A stretch of DNA of 36,026 bases from a virus. Numbering within the stretch: position 1 is the stretch's first letter; every line of letters begins with the position of its first letter. The translations under genes were made by a program, and so were the position numbers. The notes beneath the pieces were generated by a model. The model had not been told where the DNA came from, searched no databases, and worked only from the letters and a program-made list of their open reading frames with translations. The stretch is taken from positions 1-36,026 of the IMG/VR virus record IMGVR_UViG_3300034375_009655. One strand, given 5' to 3'. This document shows, in pieces, positions 18,637 to 26,975 of the stretch.

Positions 18637-19380
18637 ATGTATTTATATTTATTAAAACTTAAAAGATATGATGGCTTTAAAATTGGAATAGCCAATGATA
18701 TATTCACCCGTATAAAACAACTTAATAAAAAAGAAATAGATGTCAATGAATCATATTTTGTTGAATCCGAAAATGAAAAATCCATTAAAAACTTAGAACG
18801 TCAATTATTAAGTGATTATGAAAATTTTAAATCGAATTTAAATGAATTATCATTATTCACATCGGGAAATACAGAAATAAGGTTATCGGCGTGTTTTGAT
18901 TTTGTTATATCCGACATTGAATATAAAATTTCTAAATTTCCACATCTTCAATTATCAGTTGTAAAAAAATTAAAAGAATTGATTCCCAAATCAATTAAAA
19001 TACCAACAACCAATGATTTTTTCTGTAAACCTAAGAGTGGTAAAATTTGTAAATTGGGACTCGGTAATATAAAACGTTGGTTTGAGAAATATAATATAAA
19101 TGCTGGTTGTTACGAACTTATTAAATGTAATGATCAACTTAGTTATATAAAAATTAGAATAAATATGTATTCCGATGAAATGTATGATGATATTAAATCA
19201 TGGAATTGTTCGGGAATTGAACTACGTAACTATAGAATGGTTAGTAGTATATATTGTAAACGTATTGATAATGGTTTTATTGAGTTTACTTTACCGATGA
19301 TTTATTGTCCTGATAAATTACGTGAAATTATATTGTCCACTGTTTCATATTATAATTTTGATCATAAAAAATTAAATTAA
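18637..19380 (+). CDS. T5orf172/GIY-YIG-like domain protein
   Basis: A 247-aa protein. The N-terminus YLYLLKLKRYDGFKIGIAND followed by FTRIKQLN matches the MUG113/T5orf172 branch of the GIY-YIG fold, where Y-L and KIG replace the classic motifs. Residues 100-247 show no known motif and may bind DNA. Free-standing between the helicase and an HNH gene, it may be another mobile endonuclease or a phage DNA-processing protein. Confidence 0.65.
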   Translation: MYLYLLKLKRYDGFKIGIANDIFTRIKQLNKKEIDVNESYFVESENEKSIKNLERQLLSDYENFKSNLNELSLFTSGNTEIRLSACFDFVISDIEYKISKFPHLQLSVVKKLKELIPKSIKIPTTNDFFCKPKSGKICKLGLGNIKRWFEKYNINAGCYELIKCNDQLSYIKIRINMYSDEMYDDIKSWNCSGIELRNYRMVSSIYCKRIDNGFIEFTLPMIYCPDKLREIILSTVSYYNFDHKKLN

Positions 19381-19383
19381 ATC

Positions 19384-19411
19384 TTGACATTTTTATAATT
19401 TTTTGTATTAT
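19384..19411 (+). promoter_or_regulatory. sigma70-type promoter with leader
   Basis: TTGACA 19384-19389, 16-nt spacer, TATTAT 19406-19411. Here a ~28-nt leader with AAGGA precedes ATG 19446, unlike the leaderless genes. Confidence 0.75.
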
Positions 19412-19445
19412 ATATTGCTGTAAGTAATACAAAAAAGGAAATAAG

Positions 19446-20099
19446 ATGACACAAGATATAATGAATAAGCCTATTGTATTACAACTAAACGGAAATTGGC
19501 AACCGATTGGTTGTAAGTCAGTAAAGGACGCAATCATAGCAATGACAAGTGTTGGCGAACAACCGCCTGCTCTTGCTTTAGACATATCGTATGAAAAGGG
19601 TGAAGACGGGGAATATGATTTCTCTACTCCAACTTACATGAATGCGGTTGGATGGGAAGATTGGACTCAACTTGAACCAAGGAATTACGATTTCGTAGTT
19701 CATTCGTCCAAGATGACGTTGCGTGTTCCTACGGTTATTATTGCTCCTAATTTCCGTAAAATGCCTTTATGTAAACCAAGTGCTACTAAAAGTAACATTT
19801 ACGAAAGAGATGGTGGAGTGTGTCAATATACTGGAAAGAAGTTAACAAAAGGAGCTGGCAATATTGATCACATTCATCCTCAAAGTCGTGGTGGTAAAAA
19901 CACATGGGATAATATGGTTTGGTGTGACAAAACATTAAATTCTATCAAGGGAGATAGAACTCCCGATGAAATGGGATGGACTTTAATCAGAAAACCCAAA
20001 GAACCGATTCCAGCTCCAATCTCTTTAAAGTATAGAGAAGCTAAACATCCTACGTGGATACCTTTTATCATTCCACAAGAAAATGCTGGGTCTAATTAG
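19446..20099 (+). CDS. HNH endonuclease
   Basis: A 217-aa protein with a C-terminal HNH core: IYERDGGVCQYTGKKL, then NIDHIHPQSRGGKNTWDN and NSIKGDRTP. The D-H pair in IDHIHP and the later N are the catalytic signature. The N-terminal 100 residues (VLQLNGNWQPIGCKSVKDA) match the region usual in this HNH subfamily. A clear AAGGA lies 7 nt before the ATG. The role could be mobility or DNA processing. Confidence 0.82.
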   Translation: MTQDIMNKPIVLQLNGNWQPIGCKSVKDAIIAMTSVGEQPPALALDISYEKGEDGEYDFSTPTYMNAVGWEDWTQLEPRNYDFVVHSSKMTLRVPTVIIAPNFRKMPLCKPSATKSNIYERDGGVCQYTGKKLTKGAGNIDHIHPQSRGGKNTWDNMVWCDKTLNSIKGDRTPDEMGWTLIRKPKEPIPAPISLKYREAKHPTWIPFIIPQENAGSN

Positions 20100-20117
20100 A
20101 TCCGGTATTTTTTATAA

Positions 20118-20146
20118 TTGACAAATGGTATAACTTGTAGTATACT
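20118..20146 (+). promoter_or_regulatory. sigma70-type promoter
   Basis: TTGACA 20118-20123, 17-nt spacer, TATACT 20141-20146. ATG 20154 lies 7 nt downstream (leaderless). Confidence 0.82.
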
Positions 20147-20153
20147 ATTTGTT

Positions 20154-20543
20154 ATGAGTATAAGTTATAGTGCTGTTGTATTAGATGAAGTATCTTCTAA
20201 TAGATTAAAACAAGAATTTGGCAATATGGTTCCTGATGGTTGGGAATATCTTGGCCATCACATGACAATCAAGATGGGTGAATTGCCTGTTATGTTTAAA
20301 AGCAGAATTGGAGAGTCTGTTGAATTGATTGTTGAAAAGATTGGAATGGATGATCGTGCTATGGCTGTTAAAGTTTTAGATGGTGGGTTGTCAACTAATA
20401 AGTTGCCCCACATTACATTGGCGGTGAATCGAAAAAACGGTGGCAAACCATTTCATTCAAATAAAATACCATTGGAAAACTTTAAAAGCGTTCATAACCG
20501 TATAAAGGTTATTGGATATATAAAAGAAATCCCTCATAAATAG
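20154..20543 (+). CDS. 2H phosphoesterase-like protein
   Basis: A 129-aa protein with two HxT motifs about 50 residues apart: HMT (36-38) in GHHMTIKMG and HIT (86-88) in LPHITLAV. These are the catalytic signature of the 2H phosphoesterase superfamily. Members include tRNA-splicing cyclic phosphodiesterases, LigT/ThpR, and phage Acb1, which destroys the cyclic nucleotide signals of CBASS defence. Size and phage setting allow either RNA repair or anti-CBASS roles. The start at 20154 follows from the promoter, as the upstream in-frame start 20118 overlaps the -35 box. Confidence 0.65.
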   Translation: MSISYSAVVLDEVSSNRLKQEFGNMVPDGWEYLGHHMTIKMGELPVMFKSRIGESVELIVEKIGMDDRAMAVKVLDGGLSTNKLPHITLAVNRKNGGKPFHSNKIPLENFKSVHNRIKVIGYIKEIPHK

Positions 20544-20553
20544 AAAGTTATAA

Positions 20554-20895
20554 ATGAAAACAATAAACAGTAAAGTAGAACAAATAAAAGAATATATTGA
20601 AGTTAAATTAAATGACAAAAATATAGATTATGATATATCATTAGAAACCGACGATGAATTAGGCGGCTATTGTTATAACATAACCACAAAATATGCCTCT
20701 TGCATATTCTCAGATTCTACTGTAACAGAAACTCCTTGTATTTACGTTCTTAATACAAATGTCATTCAATGGGGAATTGACGAAGGATTGACCGAAGAAC
20801 AAATGGAAAATCTAAAAGTATTCAAGCCGTTAAACAGCGTAGATGAAATGTTATTGTTTTTATCGACACAAAAATTAAAACCGTTAAACGTATGA
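20554..20895 (+). CDS. Hypothetical protein, 113 aa
   Basis: Soluble acidic protein (MKTINSKVEQIKEYIEVKL...) with a predicted alpha-beta pattern. No motif is recognised. Its stop overlaps the next ATG in an ATGA, so it belongs to the tightly packed cluster that runs to 22031. Confidence 0.65.
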   Translation: MKTINSKVEQIKEYIEVKLNDKNIDYDISLETDDELGGYCYNITTKYASCIFSDSTVTETPCIYVLNTNVIQWGIDEGLTEEQMENLKVFKPLNSVDEMLLFLSTQKLKPLNV

Positions 20896-21098
20896 TTAGA
20901 ATAACAACAAAATGTAAAAACTGCAACGATACTTTTCCGTCTGAATATCCGGTTGTTCCTGATGTTGGAAATATGATAGTATCAGCAGAAGAAAAGTTTT
21001 ATGAAGTTTCTAATTTCTATTTTACAACTTCACCGCTTGGTGTTGCTGAAATTATAATGGAGGTCGTTCCATTGAAATCTAAATTGGTATGTGGTTAG
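20892..21098 (+). CDS. Hypothetical protein, 68 aa, single CxxC
   Basis: Contains CKNCNDTF near the N-terminus, half of a possible zinc site, then a mixed beta sequence. It overlaps both neighbours by a few bases. Function unknown. Confidence 0.6.
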   Translation: MIRITTKCKNCNDTFPSEYPVVPDVGNMIVSAEEKFYEVSNFYFTTSPLGVAEIIMEVVPLKSKLVCG

Positions 21099-21463
21099 AG
21101 TTTATTGCTATATTATTATTTATGTTATTGATGTTTGTTTTTAATGGCTCCATTAAAAAACATAGAAAACAAATAAAAGAATTACAGAATGAATTACAAT
21201 CTGTAAAGAATTTGGATAATGATAATTTTAAAATTATTCAAAATAACTTCAATGACATTGAAAAGAAAATAGCGGATACTAATACAAGATTATCGACTTT
21301 AAAAAAAGAGGTTGATGTAAAGCATAAATCCGATTTATCCAATAAAATGTCTGTGTTACCTAATTCATATCACAATAAGTTACATTCAAATGAAAAAATA
21401 ACTTCTTTAGAGAAAGATATTGTTAAAATAAAGAAACAACTTAAAGATGAAAAACGTATTTGA
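21089..21463 (+). CDS. Membrane-anchored coiled-coil protein
   Basis: A 124-aa protein. Residues 2-20 (WLEFIAILLFMLLMFVFNG) form a membrane anchor. Residues 25-120 are a Lys/Glu/Gln-rich coiled coil. The arrangement resembles spanin or membrane-tethered scaffold proteins, but nothing specific is recognised. It overlaps the genes on both sides. Confidence 0.65.
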   Translation: MWLEFIAILLFMLLMFVFNGSIKKHRKQIKELQNELQSVKNLDNDNFKIIQNNFNDIEKKIADTNTRLSTLKKEVDVKHKSDLSNKMSVLPNSYHNKLHSNEKITSLEKDIVKIKKQLKDEKRI

Positions 21464-21623
21464 AAAAGAATATTTAAAAAATCATACTCGTCAATATATT
21501 CAAACTTTGAGAGTTGAACTTGATAAAACAGAAAGTGATTGGGTTAAAGACAAGATATTGCAATTAATCGCTATTGGAGAATTAGAATTAGAAGGATATA
21601 ATCAAGATGCAGAATCAAACTGA
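21447..21623 (+). CDS. Small hypothetical protein, 58 aa
   Basis: MKNVFEKEYLKNHTRQYIQT..., a charged helical peptide. It starts inside the 3' end of the coiled-coil gene and ends inside the next gene, with overlaps of 17 nt on each side, the same packing seen through this cluster. No family is recognised. Confidence 0.5.
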   Translation: MKNVFEKEYLKNHTRQYIQTLRVELDKTESDWVKDKILQLIAIGELELEGYNQDAESN

Positions 21624-21909
21624 AACACCTAAAGATAAAACATTAAAAGAAAGAGCGGAAGATTTAATTAAAAGTGCCGAAGCTAGCGAATGGTTATTAA
21701 TTTCCGCTGAAGAATATCAGGAGAAATTTGAGTTAAGCAATGCTGCTATGCGAGTTGTCGCTAGTATGAGTTGGAAAGACCGTTTATTCGGAATGAAAAA
21801 ACTATTGAAACAATATTTGATTCAACTTAGTGAAGTTGATCAGATGTATCGAAAGAAAGAAGCGGAATTGCAGAAAAAAATGAGGAAAGATTTGGGAATT
21901 GAAAAATGA
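21607..21909 (+). CDS. Hypothetical protein, 100 aa
   Basis: Predicted all-helical charged protein (EDLIKSAEASEWLLISAEEYQEKF...) ending in a Lys/Glu coiled stretch. GAAGGA lies about 15 nt upstream of the ATG. Function unknown. Confidence 0.6.
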   Translation: MQNQTETPKDKTLKERAEDLIKSAEASEWLLISAEEYQEKFELSNAAMRVVASMSWKDRLFGMKKLLKQYLIQLSEVDQMYRKKEAELQKKMRKDLGIEK

Positions 21910-22031
21910 AGATATATTTAGCTAAACCGGTAAGATCATTTAAATGGGCATTAAAGTATTGGTATCCTAAACGATTGACTTTAAAAGAAAACAAAAAAAG
22001 AGTTCATGCTTGGTTGTGGTGGAATTTTTAA
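21906..22031 (+). CDS. Small basic protein, 41 aa
   Basis: MKIYLAKPVRSFKWALKYW... followed by Trp-rich HAWLWWNF at the end. It overlaps the previous stop as ATGA. Basic and aromatic; function unknown. Confidence 0.5.
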   Translation: MKIYLAKPVRSFKWALKYWYPKRLTLKENKKRVHAWLWWNF

Positions 22032-22038
22032 AAAAAAC

Positions 22039-22065
22039 TTGACTTTTTGTATTTTTTGGTATAAT
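22039..22065 (+). promoter_or_regulatory. sigma70-type promoter
   Basis: TTGACT 22039-22044, 15-nt spacer, TATAAT 22060-22065. ATG 22077 lies 11 nt downstream, giving a very short leader. Confidence 0.65.
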
Positions 22066-22076
22066 ATATATGTTAT

Positions 22077-22373
22077 ATGAAAAAAGAAACCAAAGTAAAA
22101 ATCCGAAAGATTGAACATCTTGATGATGCTAATTATAAAAGTAATTCTGCATCAGATCAAGAAGCCGGTTATATGACAGAGGGGATACCTGACAATTATG
22201 AGGTCGAGGGGGTCTTGGTTGAGGATGTTAAGGTTGGAAGTTGTATCGAATTGCATAGAAATAAACGAAATGGAGTTTCTGCTATAGGATACTTTAGAAC
22301 TTCACAGATAAAAGCAATTTCAGATAATATTGCTAAAACGCAAAACTCATATTATATTATAGAAGAAATTTAA
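22077..22373 (+). CDS. Hypothetical protein, 98 aa
   Basis: Mixed-charge protein (MKKETKVKIRKIEHLDDANY...) with a likely small beta domain (VEGVLVEDVKVGSCIELHRN). No family is recognised. It is followed by a gene with a proper Shine-Dalgarno. Confidence 0.6.
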   Translation: MKKETKVKIRKIEHLDDANYKSNSASDQEAGYMTEGIPDNYEVEGVLVEDVKVGSCIELHRNKRNGVSAIGYFRTSQIKAISDNIAKTQNSYYIIEEI

Positions 22374-22386
22374 AAAAGGAAAAAAT

Positions 22387-22998
22387 ATGGGATGTGATAT
22401 ACATTGTTATGGAGAAATAAAAAAAGATGGTAAATGGGAAAAAGTAGGAACTGAATTTTTAAGTTGCTATTACGATTCCGAAAAACCTGGCGTTTTTGAT
22501 AAATATACGGATGAATTATATGAAGGTCGTAATTATGATTTGTTTGGTATACTTGCTGGCGTTCGTAACTCTTGTCTAGAGACGATAGATTTTGCTCGTG
22601 GGATTCCTTCTGATGTTTCTGACGAAGTTAAAACCCATGTAGATTATTGGGATACCGATGGTCATAGTCATTCACATTTAACTGTTAAAGAAGTATTGGA
22701 ATATGATTGGGATCAATCGTATGTTTCGGATAATTCTGTCTATCTTGATGAATATGCTGGGTATACTGAATATGAAACTTCTCTTGATTGGGTGGATTTT
22801 GAATATATCGAAGCGTCAGAAGCGGAAAAACTATTAAATGGTGAAATTGCTAGAGATCCTAATAAAGAATATGTTGTTATGTTGACTGAACGCATCCCTT
22901 ACAAAGAACTTGTGGGAGGTAATTTTTTCGACAACATTAATAAATTAAAAGAACTTGGTGGAGAAGAAGCCAGAATAGTATTCTGGTTTGACAGTTGA
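22387..22998 (+). CDS. MGCDIH-family phage protein
   Basis: A 203-aa protein starting MGCDIHCYGEIKKDGKW, the signature of a widespread phage and prophage family of unknown function. The Cys-Asp-His start and conserved YEGRNYDLFGILAGVRN support membership. The rest is very acidic with several Asp/His clusters (WDTDGHSHSH) that could bind metal. AAGGA lies 7 nt before ATG. Confidence 0.75.
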   Translation: MGCDIHCYGEIKKDGKWEKVGTEFLSCYYDSEKPGVFDKYTDELYEGRNYDLFGILAGVRNSCLETIDFARGIPSDVSDEVKTHVDYWDTDGHSHSHLTVKEVLEYDWDQSYVSDNSVYLDEYAGYTEYETSLDWVDFEYIEASEAEKLLNGEIARDPNKEYVVMLTERIPYKELVGGNFFDNINKLKELGGEEARIVFWFDS

Positions 22999-23041
22999 AC
23001 TAAATAGAAATTAACGGAAACCCTAAGATATAGTTTATAAG

Positions 23042-23257
23042 ATGAATAAAATAGTTTTAACCTTTTTGATTTTCAGTTGTTTGTTTTTAAATGGTTGTGT
23101 GTTGGTTGGAATAAAATTAATGACTGATATCAAAGAACATAAACAAGAAAAAAATCGTAATAACGTGATTTCAAGCGGATATAAATTAAAATTGACAGAA
23201 GAAGGTCGGTTAATTTATGTTTCAAAACACAATTCTAATTATATTGACGTTAAATGA
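23042..23257 (+). CDS. Putative lipoprotein, 71 aa
   Basis: Signal peptide with lipobox LNGC (C19), then a short charged domain. A TATAGT at 23029-23034 lies 7 nt before the ATG, consistent with the leaderless pattern, although no good -35 is seen. Phage lipoproteins often act in superinfection exclusion; that is only a possibility here. Confidence 0.7.
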   Translation: MNKIVLTFLIFSCLFLNGCVLVGIKLMTDIKEHKQEKNRNNVISSGYKLKLTEEGRLIYVSKHNSNYIDVK

Positions 23258-23553
23258 GTCTAACTGTTAAAAATGGAAAAGGAAACGTCCCTAATAAGGG
23301 TCGTAATTTGTCTAGCGAACGTGAAGGATATGATCGTATTGATTGGTCGGATAAACGAACTAGCTATCATTGGATGAATCATCCTGATTTTGAAGGAATT
23401 GATCTTATAGATCCTGATGGTTGGGATAGAGAAAATCTTGAATATTCTTTTAACGAAGAAAAAATTGATAGGTTTGAGTTTATTCATCGTATTAACAACT
23501 CAACTTGCCATTTGTCACAAAAAACTCTTGACAAATTAAATGTATATAGATAA
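23254..23553 (+). CDS. Hypothetical protein, 99 aa
   Basis: Soluble, aromatic and acidic protein with conserved-looking IDWSDKRTSYHWMNHPDFEG and DPDGWDR. Overlaps the lipoprotein stop as ATGA. No function is assigned. Confidence 0.62.
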   Translation: MSLTVKNGKGNVPNKGRNLSSEREGYDRIDWSDKRTSYHWMNHPDFEGIDLIDPDGWDRENLEYSFNEEKIDRFEFIHRINNSTCHLSQKTLDKLNVYR

Positions 23554-23564
23554 TATGTATATTC

Positions 23565-24020
23565 ATGAGAATAGTGACATCAGCAGGAATATTAATTAAA
23601 AGCGGAGATAAATTTTTATTAGCACATTCAACTGGTCAAAAAATTGATAAAGGTTGGGGTTTGCCTAAAGGTCGTGTAGAAGAAGGTGAAACTGAGGAAC
23701 AAGCGGCTATAAGAGAGACTAAAGAAGAATGTGGATTGGATGTAAAGGAATCTGACATAAAATATTTGACTGAAGTATCTTATAATTCAAAAGATGAAAT
23801 AGGAAGCATGAAAAAGACGTTAAAAATCTTTTTATATGAAACCGACGAATCCTTACAGAATGAAAAATTTTATTGTTCAACTTACTTTAATCCACCTTGG
23901 TCAAAAAATAAGAACGTCAAACTTCCTGAGGTAGACAAATTTAAATGGGTAACGGCTAAAGAAGGTCGTTCTGGTGCAATGAATTCAATTAAAAGAATAT
24001 TTGATGTTTTTTTAAATTGA
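23565..24020 (+). CDS. Nudix hydrolase
   Basis: A 151-aa protein with a complete Nudix box at residues 36-58 (GRVEEGETEEQAAIRE, then TKEECGL), matching GX5EX7REUXEEXGU. The preceding GWGLPKG is the usual lead-in. Such enzymes hydrolyse nucleoside diphosphates linked to another moiety; phage members act on dNTP analogues, ADP-ribose, NAD or mRNA caps. The specific substrate cannot be read here. Confidence 0.88.
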   Translation: MRIVTSAGILIKSGDKFLLAHSTGQKIDKGWGLPKGRVEEGETEEQAAIRETKEECGLDVKESDIKYLTEVSYNSKDEIGSMKKTLKIFLYETDESLQNEKFYCSTYFNPPWSKNKNVKLPEVDKFKWVTAKEGRSGAMNSIKRIFDVFLN

Positions 24021-24045
24021 CAAATAAACAAAAATAATATATAAT
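24017..24045 (+). promoter_or_regulatory. sigma70-type promoter
   Basis: TTGACA 24017-24022, 17-nt spacer, TATAAT 24040-24045, a perfect consensus. ATG 24052 lies 6 nt downstream (leaderless). Confidence 0.88.
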
Positions 24046-24051
24046 GGTTGT

Positions 24052-24261
24052 ATGAGTATAAAAGAATTTGACGTAGATGATTTGATTTATTTTGCTTCTA
24101 GGTGTCTAAATATAGATGATCCGATTGAAATGAAATATCACAAAGATAGGTTTGAACTTGTGCTTGAATCTTATTGTTCAAGCAGACAAAATGACAAAGA
24201 AATCGTAAAAAAGTTACAAGAAGAATATGCCAGTAAAGAAAGCAACAAAGAAAACAGCTAA
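24052..24261 (+). CDS. Hypothetical protein, 69 aa
   Basis: Acidic helical protein (MSIKEFDVDDLIYFASRC...). It overlaps the clamp-loader gene by 35 nt. Leaderless first gene of a replication and nucleotide-metabolism operon that continues to 26587. It may be a small partner of the next gene; function unknown. Confidence 0.6.
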   Translation: MSIKEFDVDDLIYFASRCLNIDDPIEMKYHKDRFELVLESYCSSRQNDKEIVKKLQEEYASKESNKENS

Positions 24262-24730
24262 AAAGAAAGCAACTGGTCCAAAGAAGAAATCTTTATGGGA
24301 TCATTTGAATGCTGTCAAGTTTGATCAGAAAAAAGATTATTTTGATACATTAAATGATCTTGACAGATCAACTTGGAACAGTTGGATGATTTTAAGAGCG
24401 TTATCTTATACTGAAGACTATTTGTTGATTGCTAATGAGTTGAATAAATTCTACAATTTGAAGCCTGAACAATTATATCGTATATTGATTGATGTTTTAC
24501 CGAAACAGAAAACATTTGATAAATTTATCAATGGTAAAAACGAAGGAAAATATAATAAAACTGCTTTAAGTATTTTAAAATCTTACTTTGAAATTTCGAG
24601 TAGAGAAGCGTTGTATTACATGGATATGTTTTATAGTTGTGAAGTTGGATTGACTGATTTATCGGAACTTTTACGGAAACATGGAAAATCGGAAAAAGAA
24701 ATTGAAGAAATGTTATGTGTGAATCAGTAA
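24227..24730 (+). CDS. 62: Clamp loader small subunit, T4 gp62-like
   Basis: A 167-aa protein. After a Lys/Ala-rich N-terminal tail (KKATKKTAKKKATGPKKK), the sequence LWDHLNAV, ILRALSYTEDYLLIANELN and DVLPKQKTFDKFI follows the pattern of T4-type gp62 proteins. Size is right (T4 gp62 is 187 aa). gp62 pairs with ATPase gp44 to load the gp45 clamp; those genes are not in the window. Identification is by pattern only. It overlaps both neighbours. Confidence 0.6.
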   Translation: MPVKKATKKTAKKKATGPKKKSLWDHLNAVKFDQKKDYFDTLNDLDRSTWNSWMILRALSYTEDYLLIANELNKFYNLKPEQLYRILIDVLPKQKTFDKFINGKNEGKYNKTALSILKSYFEISSREALYYMDMFYSCEVGLTDLSELLRKHGKSEKEIEEMLCVNQ

Positions 24731-25212
24731 AGAAAAATAGATTTTTTAAAGCCGTCGATAAAATTGAAAGAAGAGATTTATCTAAACCAAGTGTATTTCT
24801 TGCTGGTAGCATCGATGGAGGTGAAGCTCATGATTGGCAAGAAAGAGTAACGACAAAACTAAAATTCTCTCATTGTAATATATTCAATCCTAGACGTGAG
24901 GAATGGGATGAATCTTGGGAACAATCTTTAAATTCGGCAAACTTTTATGAACAGGTTAATTGGGAGATTGATGCTTTGGAAGAAGCTGATGTGATTGCTT
25001 TGTATTTTGCTGATGGAAGTAAATCTCCAATTTCTTTATTGGAGTTTGGTATGTTTGTTAAGTCAAATAAACTTGTGGTATATTGTGATGATTTTTATCG
25101 AAAAGGAAACGTTGATGTGGTGTGTCAGCGGTTTGGTATACCTGTGTTTACTGATGAAGAGTCTTGGATTTCTTGTATAAAAAGAAAGTTGAAATTATGT
25201 GTAAAAAAGTAA
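24715..25212 (+). CDS. Nucleoside 2-deoxyribosyltransferase-like protein
   Basis: A 165-aa protein. VFLAGSIDGGEAHDWQERV, then NPRREEWDESW, QVNWEIDALEEADVIALYF and SPISLLEFGMFV match the 2-deoxyribosyltransferase-like fold, with the catalytic Glu in LLEFG. Phage members exchange bases on deoxynucleosides or act in modified-base pathways. It lies between clamp loader and dNMP kinase, supporting a nucleotide-metabolism role. Confidence 0.78.
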   Translation: MCESVKKNRFFKAVDKIERRDLSKPSVFLAGSIDGGEAHDWQERVTTKLKFSHCNIFNPRREEWDESWEQSLNSANFYEQVNWEIDALEEADVIALYFADGSKSPISLLEFGMFVKSNKLVVYCDDFYRKGNVDVVCQRFGIPVFTDEESWISCIKRKLKLCVKK

Positions 25213-25805
25213 TTGGCATTTGTGGTGTAGCCAGAAGCGGAAAAGATTCATTTTGCAATCTTGCTTGTGAGATTCTTAAAAAAGAATATGGTTTAATTGG
25301 AACACGTTATGCTTTAGCGGATGCTTTAAAGGATGATATGCGGGATTTCTTGTTTGATAAAGTGGGAATTGATGTGTATACAACAGACGATGATGAAAAG
25401 AAAATCATACGCCCTCTATTAGTTGAATATGGTCGCTGTAAACGGATTCAAACTAAAGCTAGGTATTGGACATCCAAAGTAGAGAAACAAATCCGTGACG
25501 ATGAATTTAGTGACATTGCATTTGTAACTGACGTAAGATATGCTGAATATGAATTAGATGAATTGCAATGGATTCGTAAAAGCATGGGTGGTAAACTTGT
25601 TCACGTTTCAAGATACGATTTAAATGAATTTAATGAGAAGGTATTTATTAAACCACCAAATATAGATGAAGAAAGAAACGATCCTATATTATGGCAACAT
25701 GCTGATGTTAAATTTCAATGGAAAAATGTAACAAAAAATGATGAACCTGATTGGGGTTATATGAAATCTGAGATCAAAAATATCATTAAAACTTTAATTG
25801 ATTGA
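25197..25805 (+). CDS. 1: Deoxynucleoside monophosphate kinase, T4 gp1-like
   Basis: A 202-aa protein with P-loop GVARSGKDS near residues 10-18, ALADALKDDMRDFL and LLVEYGRCKR in the nucleotide-binding region, and VTDVRYAEYELDEL. This pattern fits phage dNMP kinases that phosphorylate dGMP, dTMP and modified dCMP to diphosphates. ATG 25197 is chosen over 25164 because the conserved core starts there, and it overlaps the upstream stop. Confidence 0.82.
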   Translation: MCKKVIGICGVARSGKDSFCNLACEILKKEYGLIGTRYALADALKDDMRDFLFDKVGIDVYTTDDDEKKIIRPLLVEYGRCKRIQTKARYWTSKVEKQIRDDEFSDIAFVTDVRYAEYELDELQWIRKSMGGKLVHVSRYDLNEFNEKVFIKPPNIDEERNDPILWQHADVKFQWKNVTKNDEPDWGYMKSEIKNIIKTLID

Positions 25806-25808
25806 TTT

Positions 25809-26081
25809 ATGGAAATAGATTATAAACGAATAAACTTCACTAAAGAAGAAGTTGAAGTCATGAACGAATGTGAACCTTGGAGAAATCTTGTTTTGGGTTC
25901 TCCTGAGTATAAAAAAAATAAAGCATTGGTTGATAGTGAAAATAAATTGAAAGAGTATGCTAATAACGATGATCCATATGAGGATATCGTCGTTAAAGTT
26001 TTGGAAGAAATGGTTTGTTCTGTAATTGGAATTTCATTAGGGATTGTTCTTGCTAAATCAGTAATGTATTTTATTTTCTAA
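25809..26081 (+). CDS. Small membrane protein, 90 aa
   Basis: A charged N-terminal 60 residues precedes one C-terminal membrane helix (MVCSVIGISLGIVLAKSVMYFIF). The stop overlaps the next ATG as TAATG, coupling it to dCMP deaminase. Function unknown. Confidence 0.6.
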   Translation: MEIDYKRINFTKEEVEVMNECEPWRNLVLGSPEYKKNKALVDSENKLKEYANNDDPYEDIVVKVLEEMVCSVIGISLGIVLAKSVMYFIF

Positions 26082-26587
26082 TGAAACCTCCTTGGGATAC
26101 ATATTATTTGTCACAATGTTTTTTGTTAGCACAACGTAGCTTAGATCCCAATACTAAGTGTGGTGCTATGATAGTATCTGAAGATGGCAGAGTGTTAAGT
26201 CAGGGTTATAATGGCCCATTAAAGGGAATTGACGATGACGTTGTTCCGCTTGAGCGGCCTACTAAGTATTATCACATGATACATGCTGAGGAAAACGCTA
26301 TATTGTCGTATAATGGATCGTATCAAGATATTAAGGGTTCTACTATATACATAACAGGAAGTCCGTGTCACAAGTGTCTGAGGATGATTATACAAAAAGG
26401 TATCGGAACGATTGTATATCCGAGTGATTTTCCTATTACAAAATGTCAGGATGATGCTGATTTAAAAGCTGCTGAGTTTATGGTAGAGCAAAGCGGAATA
26501 CGAATACGTCCTGTTGAAGTTATGAATTCTATATTCAAAATGTTTGACAAAACAAAATTTTATATGTCTGAAAAGTTGAATAATTGA
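26081..26587 (+). CDS. cd: dCMP deaminase
   Basis: A 168-aa zinc deaminase. HAEEN (68-72) supplies the zinc His and the proton-shuttling Glu, and SPCHKC (95-99) supplies two zinc cysteines. The sequence TKCGAMIVSEDGRVLSQGYNG is typical of the family. It converts dCMP to dUMP for thymidylate synthesis, fitting the DHFR gene downstream. Confidence 0.92.
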   Translation: MKPPWDTYYLSQCFLLAQRSLDPNTKCGAMIVSEDGRVLSQGYNGPLKGIDDDVVPLERPTKYYHMIHAEENAILSYNGSYQDIKGSTIYITGSPCHKCLRMIIQKGIGTIVYPSDFPITKCQDDADLKAAEFMVEQSGIRIRPVEVMNSIFKMFDKTKFYMSEKLNN

Positions 26588-26613
26588 TCATATATACGAT
26601 ATGTATATGTGAC

Positions 26614-26952
26614 ATGAAAAACACAAATCAACTTGAGATGTGTCAGAAGGATATTTTAAATTTATTTGCTACTCAAAGCAGAGAGGAAACATTTGAATTT
26701 ATCAAGAAGATCGCTAATGGGCGAGAATATCCGACTGAATTTGCTGGAGAATTAATTGGAAAACTGGAGGATTATATTGAGGAATGTCAAGAAGCGATCC
26801 GTGAAGCTGAATTGCTTGAATATACCGACGAATATGGAAACATATTAAATAAGGGTAAATATAAAGTTTCAAACCGACCAAAATATATCAGCAAACCGCC
26901 TAAAGCAACAAAATATATGGATGATCCATATTCTTTGATTGATTTACATTAA
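26614..26952 (+). CDS. Hypothetical protein, 112 aa
   Basis: Acidic helical protein (MKNTNQLEMCQKDILNLFA...) ending in a Lys/Pro-rich tail. An upstream TTG at 26584 could extend it by ten residues. Last gene before the hairpin at 26976. No family is recognised. Confidence 0.58.
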   Translation: MKNTNQLEMCQKDILNLFATQSREETFEFIKKIANGREYPTEFAGELIGKLEDYIEECQEAIREAELLEYTDEYGNILNKGKYKVSNRPKYISKPPKATKYMDDPYSLIDLH

Positions 26953-26975
26953 ATTTGATTAAAACGTTTTTTAGG

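Noticed and set aside
24528-24812. Leftward 94-aa ORF
   Set aside because: Antisense to the clamp-loader and deoxyribosyltransferase genes, with no promoter or RBS.
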